Below, one piece after another: positions 49,251 to 58,277 of a stretch of DNA of 64,000 nt. The stretch is from NCBI RefSeq assembly GCF_010725485.1, contig NZ_AP022598.1:372001-436000 (forward strand), written 5' to 3'. Position 1 is the stretch's first letter, and every line of letters begins with the position of its first letter. This stretch comes from Mycolicibacterium parafortuitum. Lineage in GTDB: Bacteria; Actinomycetota; Actinomycetes; Mycobacteriales; Mycobacteriaceae. The notes under the pieces are model-generated. The model saw only the letters and a program-made list of their open reading frames with translations. It was not told where the DNA came from and did no database searches. The position numbers and the translations under genes are program-made.

Positions 49251-50081
49251 ATGAGTGAGGCGGACCGCTCCGCCCACCTGATCGGGCCCGCGGAGTTGCA
49301 GTCGTGGCTTGCCGACCGGCCCGAGACGGTTGTGCTCGACGTCCGGCATGTGATGCCCGCAGACCACGCCGACCGCGACGCGTACCTCGCCGGGCACCTG
49401 CCCGGCGCGCAGTTCGTCGACGTCGACACCGACCTGGCCGGCGCGAGCACCGGCCGCAACGGCAGGCGGCCACTGCCCGGCGCGGCCGAGTTCGAGAAGA
49501 CGGTGCGGCAGTGGGGCATCGGTGCCGACACCCCGGTCGTCGTCTACGGCGCACCGCGCTCCCCCGCCCCGGCGCGGGCATGGTGGCTGTTGACGTGGGC
49601 GGGCGTGGCCGGCGTGCGCCTGCTCGACGGCGGCGTCGACGCATGGCCCGGCGAGCTGCAGACGGGGCCGGTGGACGCGCCGGTGGAGGGGGACTTCGTC
49701 ATCCGCCCGGGCGGGCTGCCGGTCGTCGAGGTCGGCGACGTGCCGTCGTTCGCCGAACGCGGCTTGCTGCTCGACGCGCGGCCGGCGGCGAAGTTCTCCC
49801 ACCCGACCGACCCTGGCGCCGGGCACATCCCCGGCGCGCGCAGTGTCCCGGTGGCCGAATTCTTCGATACCGCAGGGTTTCTGCTCCCTGACGACCGGTT
49901 GCGGGAGCATTTCGCCGCGCTCGGCATCCCGGCCGGCGCCGAACCCGCGGCCTACTGCGGCACCGGGGTGGCCGCCGCGCTCGAGGTGTTCGTGCTCGCG
50001 GTTCTGGGGATCCGGGCGCGCCTCTACGTCGGGTCCGCGTCGGAGTGGACCGCCGATCCGTCCCGTGTGCTCGTTCGGTGA
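49251..50081 (+). CDS. Tandem-domain sulfurtransferase (SseA-like)
   Basis: A 276-residue two-domain rhodanese. The inactive first domain has VLDVRHVMPADHADRDAYLAGHLPGAQFVDVD and the catalytic domain has Cys236 in AYCGTGVAAAL. The CGTGV loop resembles 3-mercaptopyruvate sulfurtransferases (CGSGVTA) and differs from the CRLSHR loop of the divergent copy, so the pair probably has different donors. AGGGAG lies 7 bases before the ATG. The stop overlaps the next gene (GTGA). Confidence 0.9.
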   Translation: MSEADRSAHLIGPAELQSWLADRPETVVLDVRHVMPADHADRDAYLAGHLPGAQFVDVDTDLAGASTGRNGRRPLPGAAEFEKTVRQWGIGADTPVVVYGAPRSPAPARAWWLLTWAGVAGVRLLDGGVDAWPGELQTGPVDAPVEGDFVIRPGGLPVVEVGDVPSFAERGLLLDARPAAKFSHPTDPGAGHIPGARSVPVAEFFDTAGFLLPDDRLREHFAALGIPAGAEPAAYCGTGVAAALEVFVLAVLGIRARLYVGSASEWTADPSRVLVR

Positions 50082-51376
50082 CGCCGCCCACCGAACGTAA
50101 GCGCCGCCTGCTTCTCGATGTCACACCGTTTCGGACCAGCCGCGCGTTCACCCGGCTGTGGATCGGCACGGCGCTGGGCAGCATCGGGCAGGAGATGACG
50201 GTGGTCACCGTCGCGCTGCAGGTCTACGCGATCACGTCGTCGACGTTCGCGGTGTCGTTGATCGCCGGTATCGGGCTCGGCCCGATCATCATCACCGGTC
50301 TCTACGGCGGCACCCTGGCCGACCGCTTCGACCGGCGCCGCGTCGCGTGGATCGCGTCGGTGATCTCGTGGGTCGCGATCGCGGTGCTGGCGGTCCATGC
50401 GCTGGTGGGCGGCACCTCGCTGTGGCTGCTGTATGCCGCCGCGACGGTCAACGCGGCCGCGGGCACCGTCGGCGGCATCACCCGCCGAGCTGTCATCCCG
50501 CGGCTGCTGCCGGCTCACCTGCTGCCCGCGGCCGGCGCGCTGAACGGGATCAACCTCGGGCTGATGGCGACCGTCGGCCCGATGCTGGCCGCCGGTGCGG
50601 TCAACGCCGGCGGCTTCCACACCGCCTACCTGATCGACGTGGTGCTGCACTGTGCGGCGTTCCTCGGCGTGTTCACGCTGCCCGCGTTGCGTCCTGTCGA
50701 AGCGACACAGGCGAATCCGGTGCGCGCGGTCCTCGACGGCGCCGCGTTCCTGCGGCGTGCCCGCAACGTGCGGTTCAGCCTGACCCTCGATGCGATCGCG
50801 ATGGCGCTGGCGCAGCCGCGGGTGCTGTTCCCGGCGCTGGGTGCGGTGACGATGGGCGGCGGGGTCACGACGGTCGGCGTGCTGTCGGCGGCCGGCGCGG
50901 CCGGGTCGGCGCTGCTGGCCTTCTTCTCCGGCTGGACGGGCTCGGTGCGCAGGCAGGGGCAGGCGATCCTGATCGTCACCTACGTCTATGCGGTGATGGT
51001 CGTGCTGGCGGGCGTCATGGTCGCCGTCGCGGCGCTGCGGCCGCATCCCGGCGGGACCAACGTCGCCGCGATCGCCGCGCTGGCGGTGGTGCTGGCGATC
51101 GCCGGTGCGGTCGACAACGTCGGTGCGATCTTCCGGATGGCGATGCTGCAGGCCGCGGTGCCCGACCACATCCGCGGCCGGGTGCAGAGCATGTACACGC
51201 TGATCGTCACCGGCGGGCCACGTCTGGGCGACGTCGTCACCGGTGCGGTGGCCAGCGCGTTCTTCATCTGGAGCCCGCTGCTGGCCGGCGGTCTGCTGAT
51301 GATCGTCGCGATCTGGGTGCTGGCCCGGCGGACCCCGACATTCAAGCACTACGACAGCGACAACCCGACGCCGTGA
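50078..51376 (+). CDS. MFS transporter, EntS-like exporter family
   Basis: Major facilitator of 432 residues with about twelve membrane helices. The loop after helix 2-3, GGTLADRFDRRRVAWIASV, is the MFS motif A. The sequence GGITRRAVIPRLLPAHLLPAAGALNGINLGLMATVGP and the late RGRVQSMYTLIVTGGPRLGDVVTG are typical of the EntS/macrolide-exporter group. It is translationally coupled to the sulfurtransferase by a GTGA overlap, so it could export a sulfur compound produced or tolerated by this locus. The substrate is not deducible. Confidence 0.86.
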   Translation: MTPPTERKRRLLLDVTPFRTSRAFTRLWIGTALGSIGQEMTVVTVALQVYAITSSTFAVSLIAGIGLGPIIITGLYGGTLADRFDRRRVAWIASVISWVAIAVLAVHALVGGTSLWLLYAAATVNAAAGTVGGITRRAVIPRLLPAHLLPAAGALNGINLGLMATVGPMLAAGAVNAGGFHTAYLIDVVLHCAAFLGVFTLPALRPVEATQANPVRAVLDGAAFLRRARNVRFSLTLDAIAMALAQPRVLFPALGAVTMGGGVTTVGVLSAAGAAGSALLAFFSGWTGSVRRQGQAILIVTYVYAVMVVLAGVMVAVAALRPHPGGTNVAAIAALAVVLAIAGAVDNVGAIFRMAMLQAAVPDHIRGRVQSMYTLIVTGGPRLGDVVTGAVASAFFIWSPLLAGGLLMIVAIWVLARRTPTFKHYDSDNPTP

Positions 51377-51410
51377 GTTCGGGCGCCGGTAGGGCAGGAT
51401 TGCGCTCGAC

Positions 51411-52142
51411 ATGTCTGAGTCCACCGGCGCGCCGGAACCCTCGAAGCGGCGTGCGCTGGCACAGCTGGCGCTGGTCGTCGGGGTGCTCGGGCTGTTGTTC
51501 TACCTCAGCGCCGTCGCACGGGTCATCGACGTGGAGGCCGCGCGAAATGTCATCGAGTCGACCGGGCCGCTGGCGCCACTGACCTACGTGGTGGCCTCGG
51601 CGGTGCTGGGCGCGCTGCTGGTGCCCGGGCCTCTGCTCGCGGCGGCCAGCGGGTTCCTGTTCGGCCCGGTGCTGGGCACGTTCGTGACGCTCGGGGCGAC
51701 CGTCGGCAACGCGCTGATCTCCGCGTTCATCGGCAGGCGCGCGGGCAGGCAGAGCGCGCGGACGCTGCTGGGCGCCGAACGCTCCGATCGCCTCGACCGG
51801 CTCATCGACCGCGGCGGGCTGTGGGCGGTCGTCGGGCAGCGGTTCGTGCCGGGGATCTCCGACGCGCTGGCGTCGTATGCGTTCGGCGCGTTCGGTGTCC
51901 CGCTGTGGCAGATGGCCGCGGGCGCGTTCATCGGGTCCATGCCGCGCGCGTTCGTGTACACCGTGGTGGGTTCGTCGATCGGGGAGTTCTCCGCGCCGCT
52001 GGCGGTCGCGGCCGCGGTGGTGTGGTGTGCGACGGCGGTGGCCGGCGCGTTCGCCGCGCACCGCGGCTGGCGCCGGTGGCGGGCCGGGCGCGACCAACCG
52101 GAGCGCACTGAGACCGGAGACGACCACCAGTCGCAGATCTAG
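51411..52142 (+). CDS. DedA/TVP38 (VTT-domain) membrane protein
   Basis: A 243-residue membrane protein of the SNARE-associated/VTT family. LLVPGPLLAAASGFLFGPVLGTFVTLGATVGNALISAFIGRRAGR and the following RGGLWAVVGQRFVPGISDALASYAFGAFGVPLWQMAAGAFIGSMPRAFVYTVVG are the hallmark re-entrant loop and Arg/Pro motifs. Members are linked to lipid scrambling or undecaprenyl-phosphate recycling. The C-terminal tail is basic and then acidic. Starts 34 bases after the MFS gene. Confidence 0.88.
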   Translation: MSESTGAPEPSKRRALAQLALVVGVLGLLFYLSAVARVIDVEAARNVIESTGPLAPLTYVVASAVLGALLVPGPLLAAASGFLFGPVLGTFVTLGATVGNALISAFIGRRAGRQSARTLLGAERSDRLDRLIDRGGLWAVVGQRFVPGISDALASYAFGAFGVPLWQMAAGAFIGSMPRAFVYTVVGSSIGEFSAPLAVAAAVVWCATAVAGAFAAHRGWRRWRAGRDQPERTETGDDHQSQI

Positions 52143-52220
52143 GTAGCGCACTACGCTAGCGCCGGCCGGCCGGCGGTGCGAGCGTCGCGGGACATCCCCC
52201 CGTGGAAGGTCGCCCCGGTC

Positions 52221-54740
52221 ATGGTTTCGCTCCCCCACCAGATCCCGGACGAGGTCGTGCGTCCGTACTCGTTTGCCGCGAAGGCGGCCCATCAGCGGTC
52301 GGTGAGCGTCCGCAGGCGGGCGGGCGCGGTACACGTCGAGGGTGCCGGGTCCGCACCGGAACTGTTCGTCGAGAACGAGTTGCTGATCAGCTCCGACTAC
52401 CCCGACGGGGTCGAATACCTGGTGCGCGAGCTGGGCGGGACGCGGGTGCCGGACCGCCCGCTGCCGCACCCGCCCGCCGAGCTGGGCCGTCGGCACCGGT
52501 CCCGCCTCGAGGACGGGGTGGCGACACGCAGCGTCAAGGTGGTGTTCGGGGAGCCGCCGCAGGTCTCGGACGCGGCCGCGGCCCTGGAGCAGATCGCGCC
52601 GGCGTCCGGTCGGTTGACGTTCTCGTCCCCGATGGCCGCGGCCGTCGCCGCCGCAGCGGCGTCGCTGGAAGTGCCCCAGGGGTCGGTCGGGCTGAACCGG
52701 ATGACCGATCTGTCCTGCGCGCTGCCGCTGTCGGGCACGTTCGCGAGGCGCTCACGTATCGCCGACGCGGGCCGGCTCGTGGACGCCTACCGGCTCGCCG
52801 GGCGCGATCCCGCGGTCACGACGCTGGCGATCATGGATCGCGGATTCCGGGTCGGCACGTCCGACGCCGGCGTGCTGGCGGTCAACGCCGCCGACGACAG
52901 CCGCGACGTCGGCGGACGCGACGAGAACGGCGGCTGGCACGGCCACCACACGGCCGGTGTCGCGGCCTCGGGCGGTTCGGCGGCCCGACCGCTGCTGATG
53001 CGTTTCGACGACATCGCGTCGCTGATGCGCGGCATCCGGATCTGTGCCGCGTGGGGTGTGGATGTGGTGAACATGAGCTTCACGATCACCACCAGCGAAT
53101 GGTCGGAGTTCTGGTCGTTCCCGGACACCGACTGGGTGAACACCTTCCGGTTCGCCGAACGCAGCGGCGTCGTGATGGTCGCCGCGGCGGGCAACGACGG
53201 CCGCAAACTCCCCGACGCACGGATCCGGCCCGCCACCCGCACCCCCGGCGTCATCACCGTCGGCGCGCTGGACTCCGATGAGGAGTCGGCCGCGGATTGG
53301 TCGAATCATGGTTCTTCGGTGGCGATCTGGGCTCCGGGCACCGCGGTCGCTGTGGGCCGCGACGGGGCGACAGCCGACGGCACGTCGTTCTCGGCACCGT
53401 TGGTGGCAGCGACCGCGGCCATGATGCGCGCGGTGGCGCCGGAGCTGTCGAGCACCGAGGTGCGCACGCAGCTGCTGCGCACCGGGTGGCGCGGGAACGG
53501 CCGGGTCGGCACCGGACTCGACGCGTACGCCGCGGTCGAGGCCGCTCTGGCCACGCAGCCGCCCGACCTGTCTGCCGCGGGCGCCACCGCGTCCTCGGCG
53601 CGCCCGCTGGCGCAGATCCGCGCCGGTGTCTTTGCCCCACAGCCGGATACGTACCAGGTGGCGCGCAGCGACCGCGACGTCGACCACTGGTCGTTCTCGC
53701 TCGAGGACTACAGCGCCGTGGCGATCACGGTGGGTTTCCACGACCGCATCGCCGATCTGAGCCTGGACCTGCTGGACTCCCACGGGCACCCCGTCGAATT
53801 CGACGGCGCCGACACGTTGGCCATCACCCGGGGCCACGGCACCTTCCGGGCATCCGGGGTGATCCCGCAGGGCGACTACGTGATCCGGGTCAACGCGCCC
53901 GGGCCGGCCCCCTACCGCCTGGAGGTGTCGCACACCGCGGTCCCGCTGCGCTCCGATCGGTTCGAGTCGAACAGCACCTTCGACGACGCCACCGTGCTGC
54001 GGTTCGCCCGCGGACCGCAGGACCTGTCGGTCGGGCACGGGCCGGGCACCTTCGGTCTCACGTTGCACCGGCAGGTGGTCATCGCCCCCGTCTTCCCGAA
54101 CACCGCCACCTCGGTCGTCGACAGCGACCACTTCCAGTTCCACGTTCCCGCGCACGACGGCAAGCGCATCCCGACGGTGACCATCGCGTCCGACAAGCCG
54201 CTGACCGCGGCGCTGTTCGACGAGTTCCAGCGGCCGATCCAGGTGCACGAGGCCACCACGGCCGTCACGCTGACCCCGCCCGAGCGGGCGCACTGTTACC
54301 TGAGGATCTCCGGGACGGAGCAGACCCGCTACCGGCTCGGGCTGCGCATGATGGCCGATCCACGGGTCATCGTCGCGGGCCTGCCGGCCTACGAGGTGCT
54401 GCCGCCGTGGTGGGTCGACAGCGGGCCGCTGCCGTTCCCGGAACCGTTGGCGCACTTCGGTGTCGAGCTGGTCGCCGAGCCCGACCCCGCGGGTACCGTG
54501 GTCGGGGAATCCATCTCGGTCGGCGCCGCGGCCGCGGCCCACCTGCCCGTCACCGCCGAACTGCTGGGCCGTGACGGCCGCCTGGTCGGCGTCGGGGTGC
54601 ACAACGGGTTCGGCCGCCTCGACATCGCCACCGACGGGCTGCCGCCGGGCATGTACGCGGTGCGGCTCACCCGGCCCGCCGACGTCGCTGTCGACGGGTT
54701 GCGGCTGCTCGCCCCGGTGGTGCGCGCGCCGGGTAGGTAG
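52221..54740 (+). CDS. Subtilisin-family (S8) serine peptidase with C-terminal beta domains
   Basis: An 839-residue protein. After a propeptide-like N-terminal region (about 1-195) comes a subtilase domain with Asp206 (IMDRGFR), His240 (WHGHHTAGVAA), an oxyanion Asn in AAAGNDGR and Ser389 (GTSFSAPLVAA), so the catalytic triad is complete. The rest (about 440-839) is beta-rich and includes segments resembling pre-peptidase C-terminal domains (DHWSFSLEDYSAVAITV; DRFESNSTFDDATVL). Neither ATG 52221 nor the longer alternative at 52176 gives a recognisable signal peptide, which is odd for a subtilase. It might be cytoplasmic or leave by another route. Substrate unknown. Confidence 0.85.
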   Translation: MVSLPHQIPDEVVRPYSFAAKAAHQRSVSVRRRAGAVHVEGAGSAPELFVENELLISSDYPDGVEYLVRELGGTRVPDRPLPHPPAELGRRHRSRLEDGVATRSVKVVFGEPPQVSDAAAALEQIAPASGRLTFSSPMAAAVAAAAASLEVPQGSVGLNRMTDLSCALPLSGTFARRSRIADAGRLVDAYRLAGRDPAVTTLAIMDRGFRVGTSDAGVLAVNAADDSRDVGGRDENGGWHGHHTAGVAASGGSAARPLLMRFDDIASLMRGIRICAAWGVDVVNMSFTITTSEWSEFWSFPDTDWVNTFRFAERSGVVMVAAAGNDGRKLPDARIRPATRTPGVITVGALDSDEESAADWSNHGSSVAIWAPGTAVAVGRDGATADGTSFSAPLVAATAAMMRAVAPELSSTEVRTQLLRTGWRGNGRVGTGLDAYAAVEAALATQPPDLSAAGATASSARPLAQIRAGVFAPQPDTYQVARSDRDVDHWSFSLEDYSAVAITVGFHDRIADLSLDLLDSHGHPVEFDGADTLAITRGHGTFRASGVIPQGDYVIRVNAPGPAPYRLEVSHTAVPLRSDRFESNSTFDDATVLRFARGPQDLSVGHGPGTFGLTLHRQVVIAPVFPNTATSVVDSDHFQFHVPAHDGKRIPTVTIASDKPLTAALFDEFQRPIQVHEATTAVTLTPPERAHCYLRISGTEQTRYRLGLRMMADPRVIVAGLPAYEVLPPWWVDSGPLPFPEPLAHFGVELVAEPDPAGTVVGESISVGAAAAAHLPVTAELLGRDGRLVGVGVHNGFGRLDIATDGLPPGMYAVRLTRPADVAVDGLRLLAPVVRAPGR

Positions 54741-54750
54741 ATTGGCGGCC

Positions 54751-57080
54751 ATGCCGATCGTCCTCACCGAGGAGTTCCGGGAGGCATTGGCTCTGCTGGC
54801 ACACGGCAGGCATGTGTTCCTCACCGGCAAGGCGGGCACCGGCAAGTCGACGCTGATCCGCCGCTTCATGGCCGACACCAACCGCAACGTGGTCGTCGTC
54901 GCGCCGACCGGTATCGCCGCGCTGAACGTCGACGGCTACACGATCCACCGGATGTTCGGGTTCCGCTCGACCACCACGCTCGACGACATCCGCCGCGGCG
55001 ACTACCGGCCGGGGCGGTTCACCAAGACGCTCGCGTCGCTGCAGACGCTGATCATCGACGAGGCCTCGATGGTGCGGGCCGACGTGTTCGACATGGTCGC
55101 CGCCGCGCTGGAGCGGTTCGGGCCCGCGCCGGGCACCCCGTTCGGCGGCGTCCAGATCGTGCTGGTCGGCGATCTCTACCAGTTGCCGCCGGTGGTGCGC
55201 GAGGACGAGGTCGGGTACTTCTCGACGGTCTACGACACCCCGTACTTCTTCTCGGCGAAATCGTTCCGCCGGAGGACTTCCCGACGGTGTCGTTGACCAC
55301 GGTGTTCCGTCAGCTCGGCGACGACCGGATGACGGCCATTCTGAACGAGATTCGTGAAGGTGTGCTGCTCGGGCACGCCCAGGAACAGCTCAACGCCCGC
55401 GCCGACAAGGATTTCGTGGCGCCCGACGACGAGTTCTGGCTGACGCTGGCCCCGACGAACCGGCTGGTCACCGCCCGCAACCGGCAGCAGCTGGAACGGC
55501 TGCCCGGCGACGAGATGGTGCACCATGCAAAGGCCTCCGGCGATCTGGCGATGTTCGAGGCGCCGGTCGAGGAGACGCTGCGGTTCAAGGTCGGCGCGCA
55601 GGTGATGATGCTCAACAACGACCAGGGCAACCGCTGGGTGAACGGCACCGTCGGGCGCGTCGCCGGGGTCGGCTACGACCGCTACGGCGCGGTCGTCGAG
55701 GTCGAATTCCCGGACGGCACAACCGCGGAGGTGTCACCGTTCACCTGGGAGGTGACCCGCCCGGTGGCCTCGGGCGCGTCGCTGAGCCGCGAGGTCGTCG
55801 GCGCCTACACCCAGTTGCCGTTCAAGTTGGCCTGGGCGATCACGATCCACAAGAGCCAGGGACAGACGCTGGAGCGGGTGGTCGTCGATCTGACCGGCGG
55901 GATGTTCTCGACCGGGCAGCTCTATGTGGCGTTGAGCCGCTGCACGTCGCTGGCCGGGCTGGTGCTCAAACGTCCTGTGCTGCCGAAAGATCTGAAGACC
56001 GACCGGCGCATCGTGCGCTATCTGCGGTCGTCGGCCGGTGATGCCGCGGCGCGGCGGTTCTGCGCGATCGGGATGCTGACCGTGGGCGACGAGGGCCGGA
56101 TGTCGCGGCCGCGGCCGGTGGAGCTGGCGGTCGCCTTCGACGACGGCACCGCGGTCACCACGCTGGTGAACCCGCAGCGGGATCTGGCCGACGCGCGCGC
56201 CGCGTACGGCATCACGGTGTCCGACGTGTTGCTGGCGCCGACGCTGCGCGAGGCGTGGGCGGTGATCGCGCCGATGCTGGCGGGGTGCACCCCCGTCGGG
56301 GCCGGGGTGGACGAACAGCTCGGCCTGCTCGACTTCGAGCTCAAACGGCTGGGTTTCGTGACGGCGATGCCGATCGGCGTCGAGCTGCGCGGGGTGCGGG
56401 TGACGGGACGCACCGCGCTGGAGCGGGCGCGGGCCGCGCTGGCGGCGCATCGGGATGGTCTCGAGGACGGGGCGTCGGCGTTCGACGATCCCGAATCCGC
56501 CGAGTGCTCAGGTCTTCTGGTGAGCCGGGACTCGTCGGTGCCGACGCCGGTCGCCGATCACCTGCCGGGACTGTCGGCGCTGCTGCGGATCAGCCGCGAC
56601 GTCGGGGCCGTGCTCTTGGGCCGCCAGGCGCCCGCCCGCGAGGATGTGACCGGACGGGAGGCCGGTGCCCGGCGCTCGGTGGCCGACCAGTTGCGTGCGG
56701 CGGCCGAGCGGGTGCAGCTCACCGACGAGGTGATCGCCCGATTGCGCGCCGCGGAGGATCTGCTCGGCGCCGACATCCTGACCGGTGCCGAACTGGTGGT
56801 CCAGCACGACGTCAGCGAGGTGCTGACCGACGGCTCCCGGATCTGCTTCACCGGGACCGCGCAGGACCCGGCCGGCCGGGTGGTCGAGCGCGACGAGATG
56901 GAGCGCCTGGCGCTCGCCGCGGGCCTGACCCCGGTGAAGTCGGTGACCAAGACCCGCTGCGATGTGCTGGTCACCGCCGAGGCGGGCACCCAGTCGGGCA
57001 AGGCCCGCAAGGCGCTCGAGTACGGCAAGCCGGTGCTGTGCGCCGACGACTTCTTCGCCTGGCTCGCCACCCGCGGCTGA
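54751..57080 (+). pseudogene. Pif1/RecD2-like DNA helicase with C-terminal BRCT domain, frameshifted
   Basis: Two frames together encode one helicase of about 776 residues. The first (54751-55296) has Walker [10 protein letters not shown] at residues 26-34, [23 protein letters not shown], Walker [10 protein letters not shown] and [12 protein letters not shown]. It then runs into a stop shortly after KSFRR. The sequence resumes in the -1 frame from about 55269 ([16 protein letters not shown]) and continues through [24 protein letters not shown] and [16 protein letters not shown] to a BRCT-like domain ([25 protein letters not shown] to the end at 57080). One missing C in CGCCGGAGG at about 55267-55275 explains the break; restoring it gives SFRPEDFPTV. 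Either a real mutation or a sequencing error. No typical slippery heptamer is seen. Confidence 0.85.
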
Positions 57081-57160
57081 GTTTCGCCGAACTGGGATTC
57101 CCGGTCGCGATCTCGGCGTCGATCACAGCCCTCAGCCGAGGTTCAGCGAGCGGTGCCATC

Positions 57161-58186
57161 ATGGGACAGGTGCCAGCTTCTGCCGCCTTTGCCTCGGACA
57201 ATGCCGCACCCGCGCACCCGGCGGTGCTCGACGCCCTGCGGCGGGTCAACGACGGCCCCGCCCCGTCGTACGGCGACGACCCGGTGACCGCGCAGGCCGC
57301 CGACGTGATCCGGGCCGCGTTCGACTCGCCCGAGGCCGACGTGCTGTTCGCGTTCACCGGCACAGCGGCCAACACCATCGCGCTCGCCGCGGCGGCAAGA
57401 CCGTGGCATGAGATCTACTGCAGCGACGTCGCGCATGTGCTGCTCGACGAGGCCGGCGGCCCGGTGCGGCTGTCGGGGGCGCAGCTGACGCGGCTGCCGA
57501 GCGTCGACGGGCTGATCGCGCCGGAGGATCTGGAGCGGCGGGTGCTGGGCCGCGGCGCGGTGCACCATTCGCGGCCGCGCATCGTGTCGATCACGCAGTC
57601 CACGGAGAACGGCCGGGTGTGGACGGCGCAGGCGGTCAAGGAGTTCGTCGAACGTGCCCACGAACTCGGCCTGCTGGTGCACGTCGACGGCGCCCGGATC
57701 GCCAACGCTGTTGTGTCGCTGGATGTACCGCCCGCCGAGGCGATCGCCGACGCCGATATCGTCAGCGTCGGCGGCACCAAGAACGGCCTGCTGTTCGGCG
57801 ACGCCGTCCTGGTGCGCCGTCCGCAGGAGTTCGACGGTATCCACTGGGTACAGAAGCAGATCGGCCAGCTGGCCAGCAAACACCGGTTCATCGCCGCACA
57901 GTTCGTCGCGCTGTTCAGCGACGACCTGTGGCTGAGCAACGCCGCGAACGCCAACGCGATGGCGCAGCGCCTCGTCACCGGTCTGCAGTCACTCGGTTTG
58001 CCGCTGGCGTCACCGGCCGAGTCGAACGAGGTGTTCGTCCGGCTCGACGCCGACCTGCACCGCCACCTGTCCGAGTCCTACGCCGTGCACCAACCCGACC
58101 ACGGCGAACCGGTGGGCCGGTTCGTGACGTCGTGGGCCACCACCGAGGCCGACGTCGACGCCGCCCTGGCCGCGCTGGCAAGGTAG
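57161..58186 (+). CDS. Threonine aldolase / beta-eliminating lyase family protein
   Basis: PLP enzyme of fold type I, 341 residues, resembling low-specificity L-threonine aldolase. Landmarks: FASDNAAPAHPAVLDAL at the start, PSYGDDPVTAQAADVI, FTGTAANTIALAA, the HVDGARIANAVV Asp-Arg segment that holds PLP, and Lys207 in SVGGTKNGLLFGDAVLV as the cofactor lysine. It would cleave L-threonine or L-allo-threonine to glycine and acetaldehyde. ATG 57161 or GTG 57170 could be the start; no strong ribosome binding site helps. It is followed by a palindrome. Confidence 0.88.
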   Translation: MGQVPASAAFASDNAAPAHPAVLDALRRVNDGPAPSYGDDPVTAQAADVIRAAFDSPEADVLFAFTGTAANTIALAAAARPWHEIYCSDVAHVLLDEAGGPVRLSGAQLTRLPSVDGLIAPEDLERRVLGRGAVHHSRPRIVSITQSTENGRVWTAQAVKEFVERAHELGLLVHVDGARIANAVVSLDVPPAEAIADADIVSVGGTKNGLLFGDAVLVRRPQEFDGIHWVQKQIGQLASKHRFIAAQFVALFSDDLWLSNAANANAMAQRLVTGLQSLGLPLASPAESNEVFVRLDADLHRHLSESYAVHQPDHGEPVGRFVTSWATTEADVDAALAALAR

Positions 58187-58201
58187 CCCGGGTCGGCACC
58201 G

Positions 58202-58259
58202 CGAGCGCGCGTGTCTGCCCGGCCCCCACCGGCGCGTCGCGGGCATTCACGCACGCTCG
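58202..58259. repeat. Intergenic palindrome, family B copy 2
   Basis: CGAGCGCGCGTGTCTGCCCG (58202-58221) pairs with CGGGCATTCACGCACGCTCG (58240-58259) at 17 of 20 positions, with an 18-base loop. The left arm is identical over 20 bases to the start of the element at 10258. It lies between two convergent genes, consistent with a bidirectional terminator. Confidence 0.75.
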
Positions 58260-58277
58260 GCGATGGCGACCGCGCCG

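Noticed and set aside
52752..54887. A 711-residue antisense frame across the subtilase
   Set aside because: No motif, composition typical of a shadow frame, while the opposite strand encodes a complete catalytic triad.
55260..55290. Programmed ribosomal frameshifting in the helicase gene
   Set aside because: No X-XXY-YYZ slippery heptamer and no evident downstream pseudoknot; a lost C in a short run explains it more simply, though not proven.
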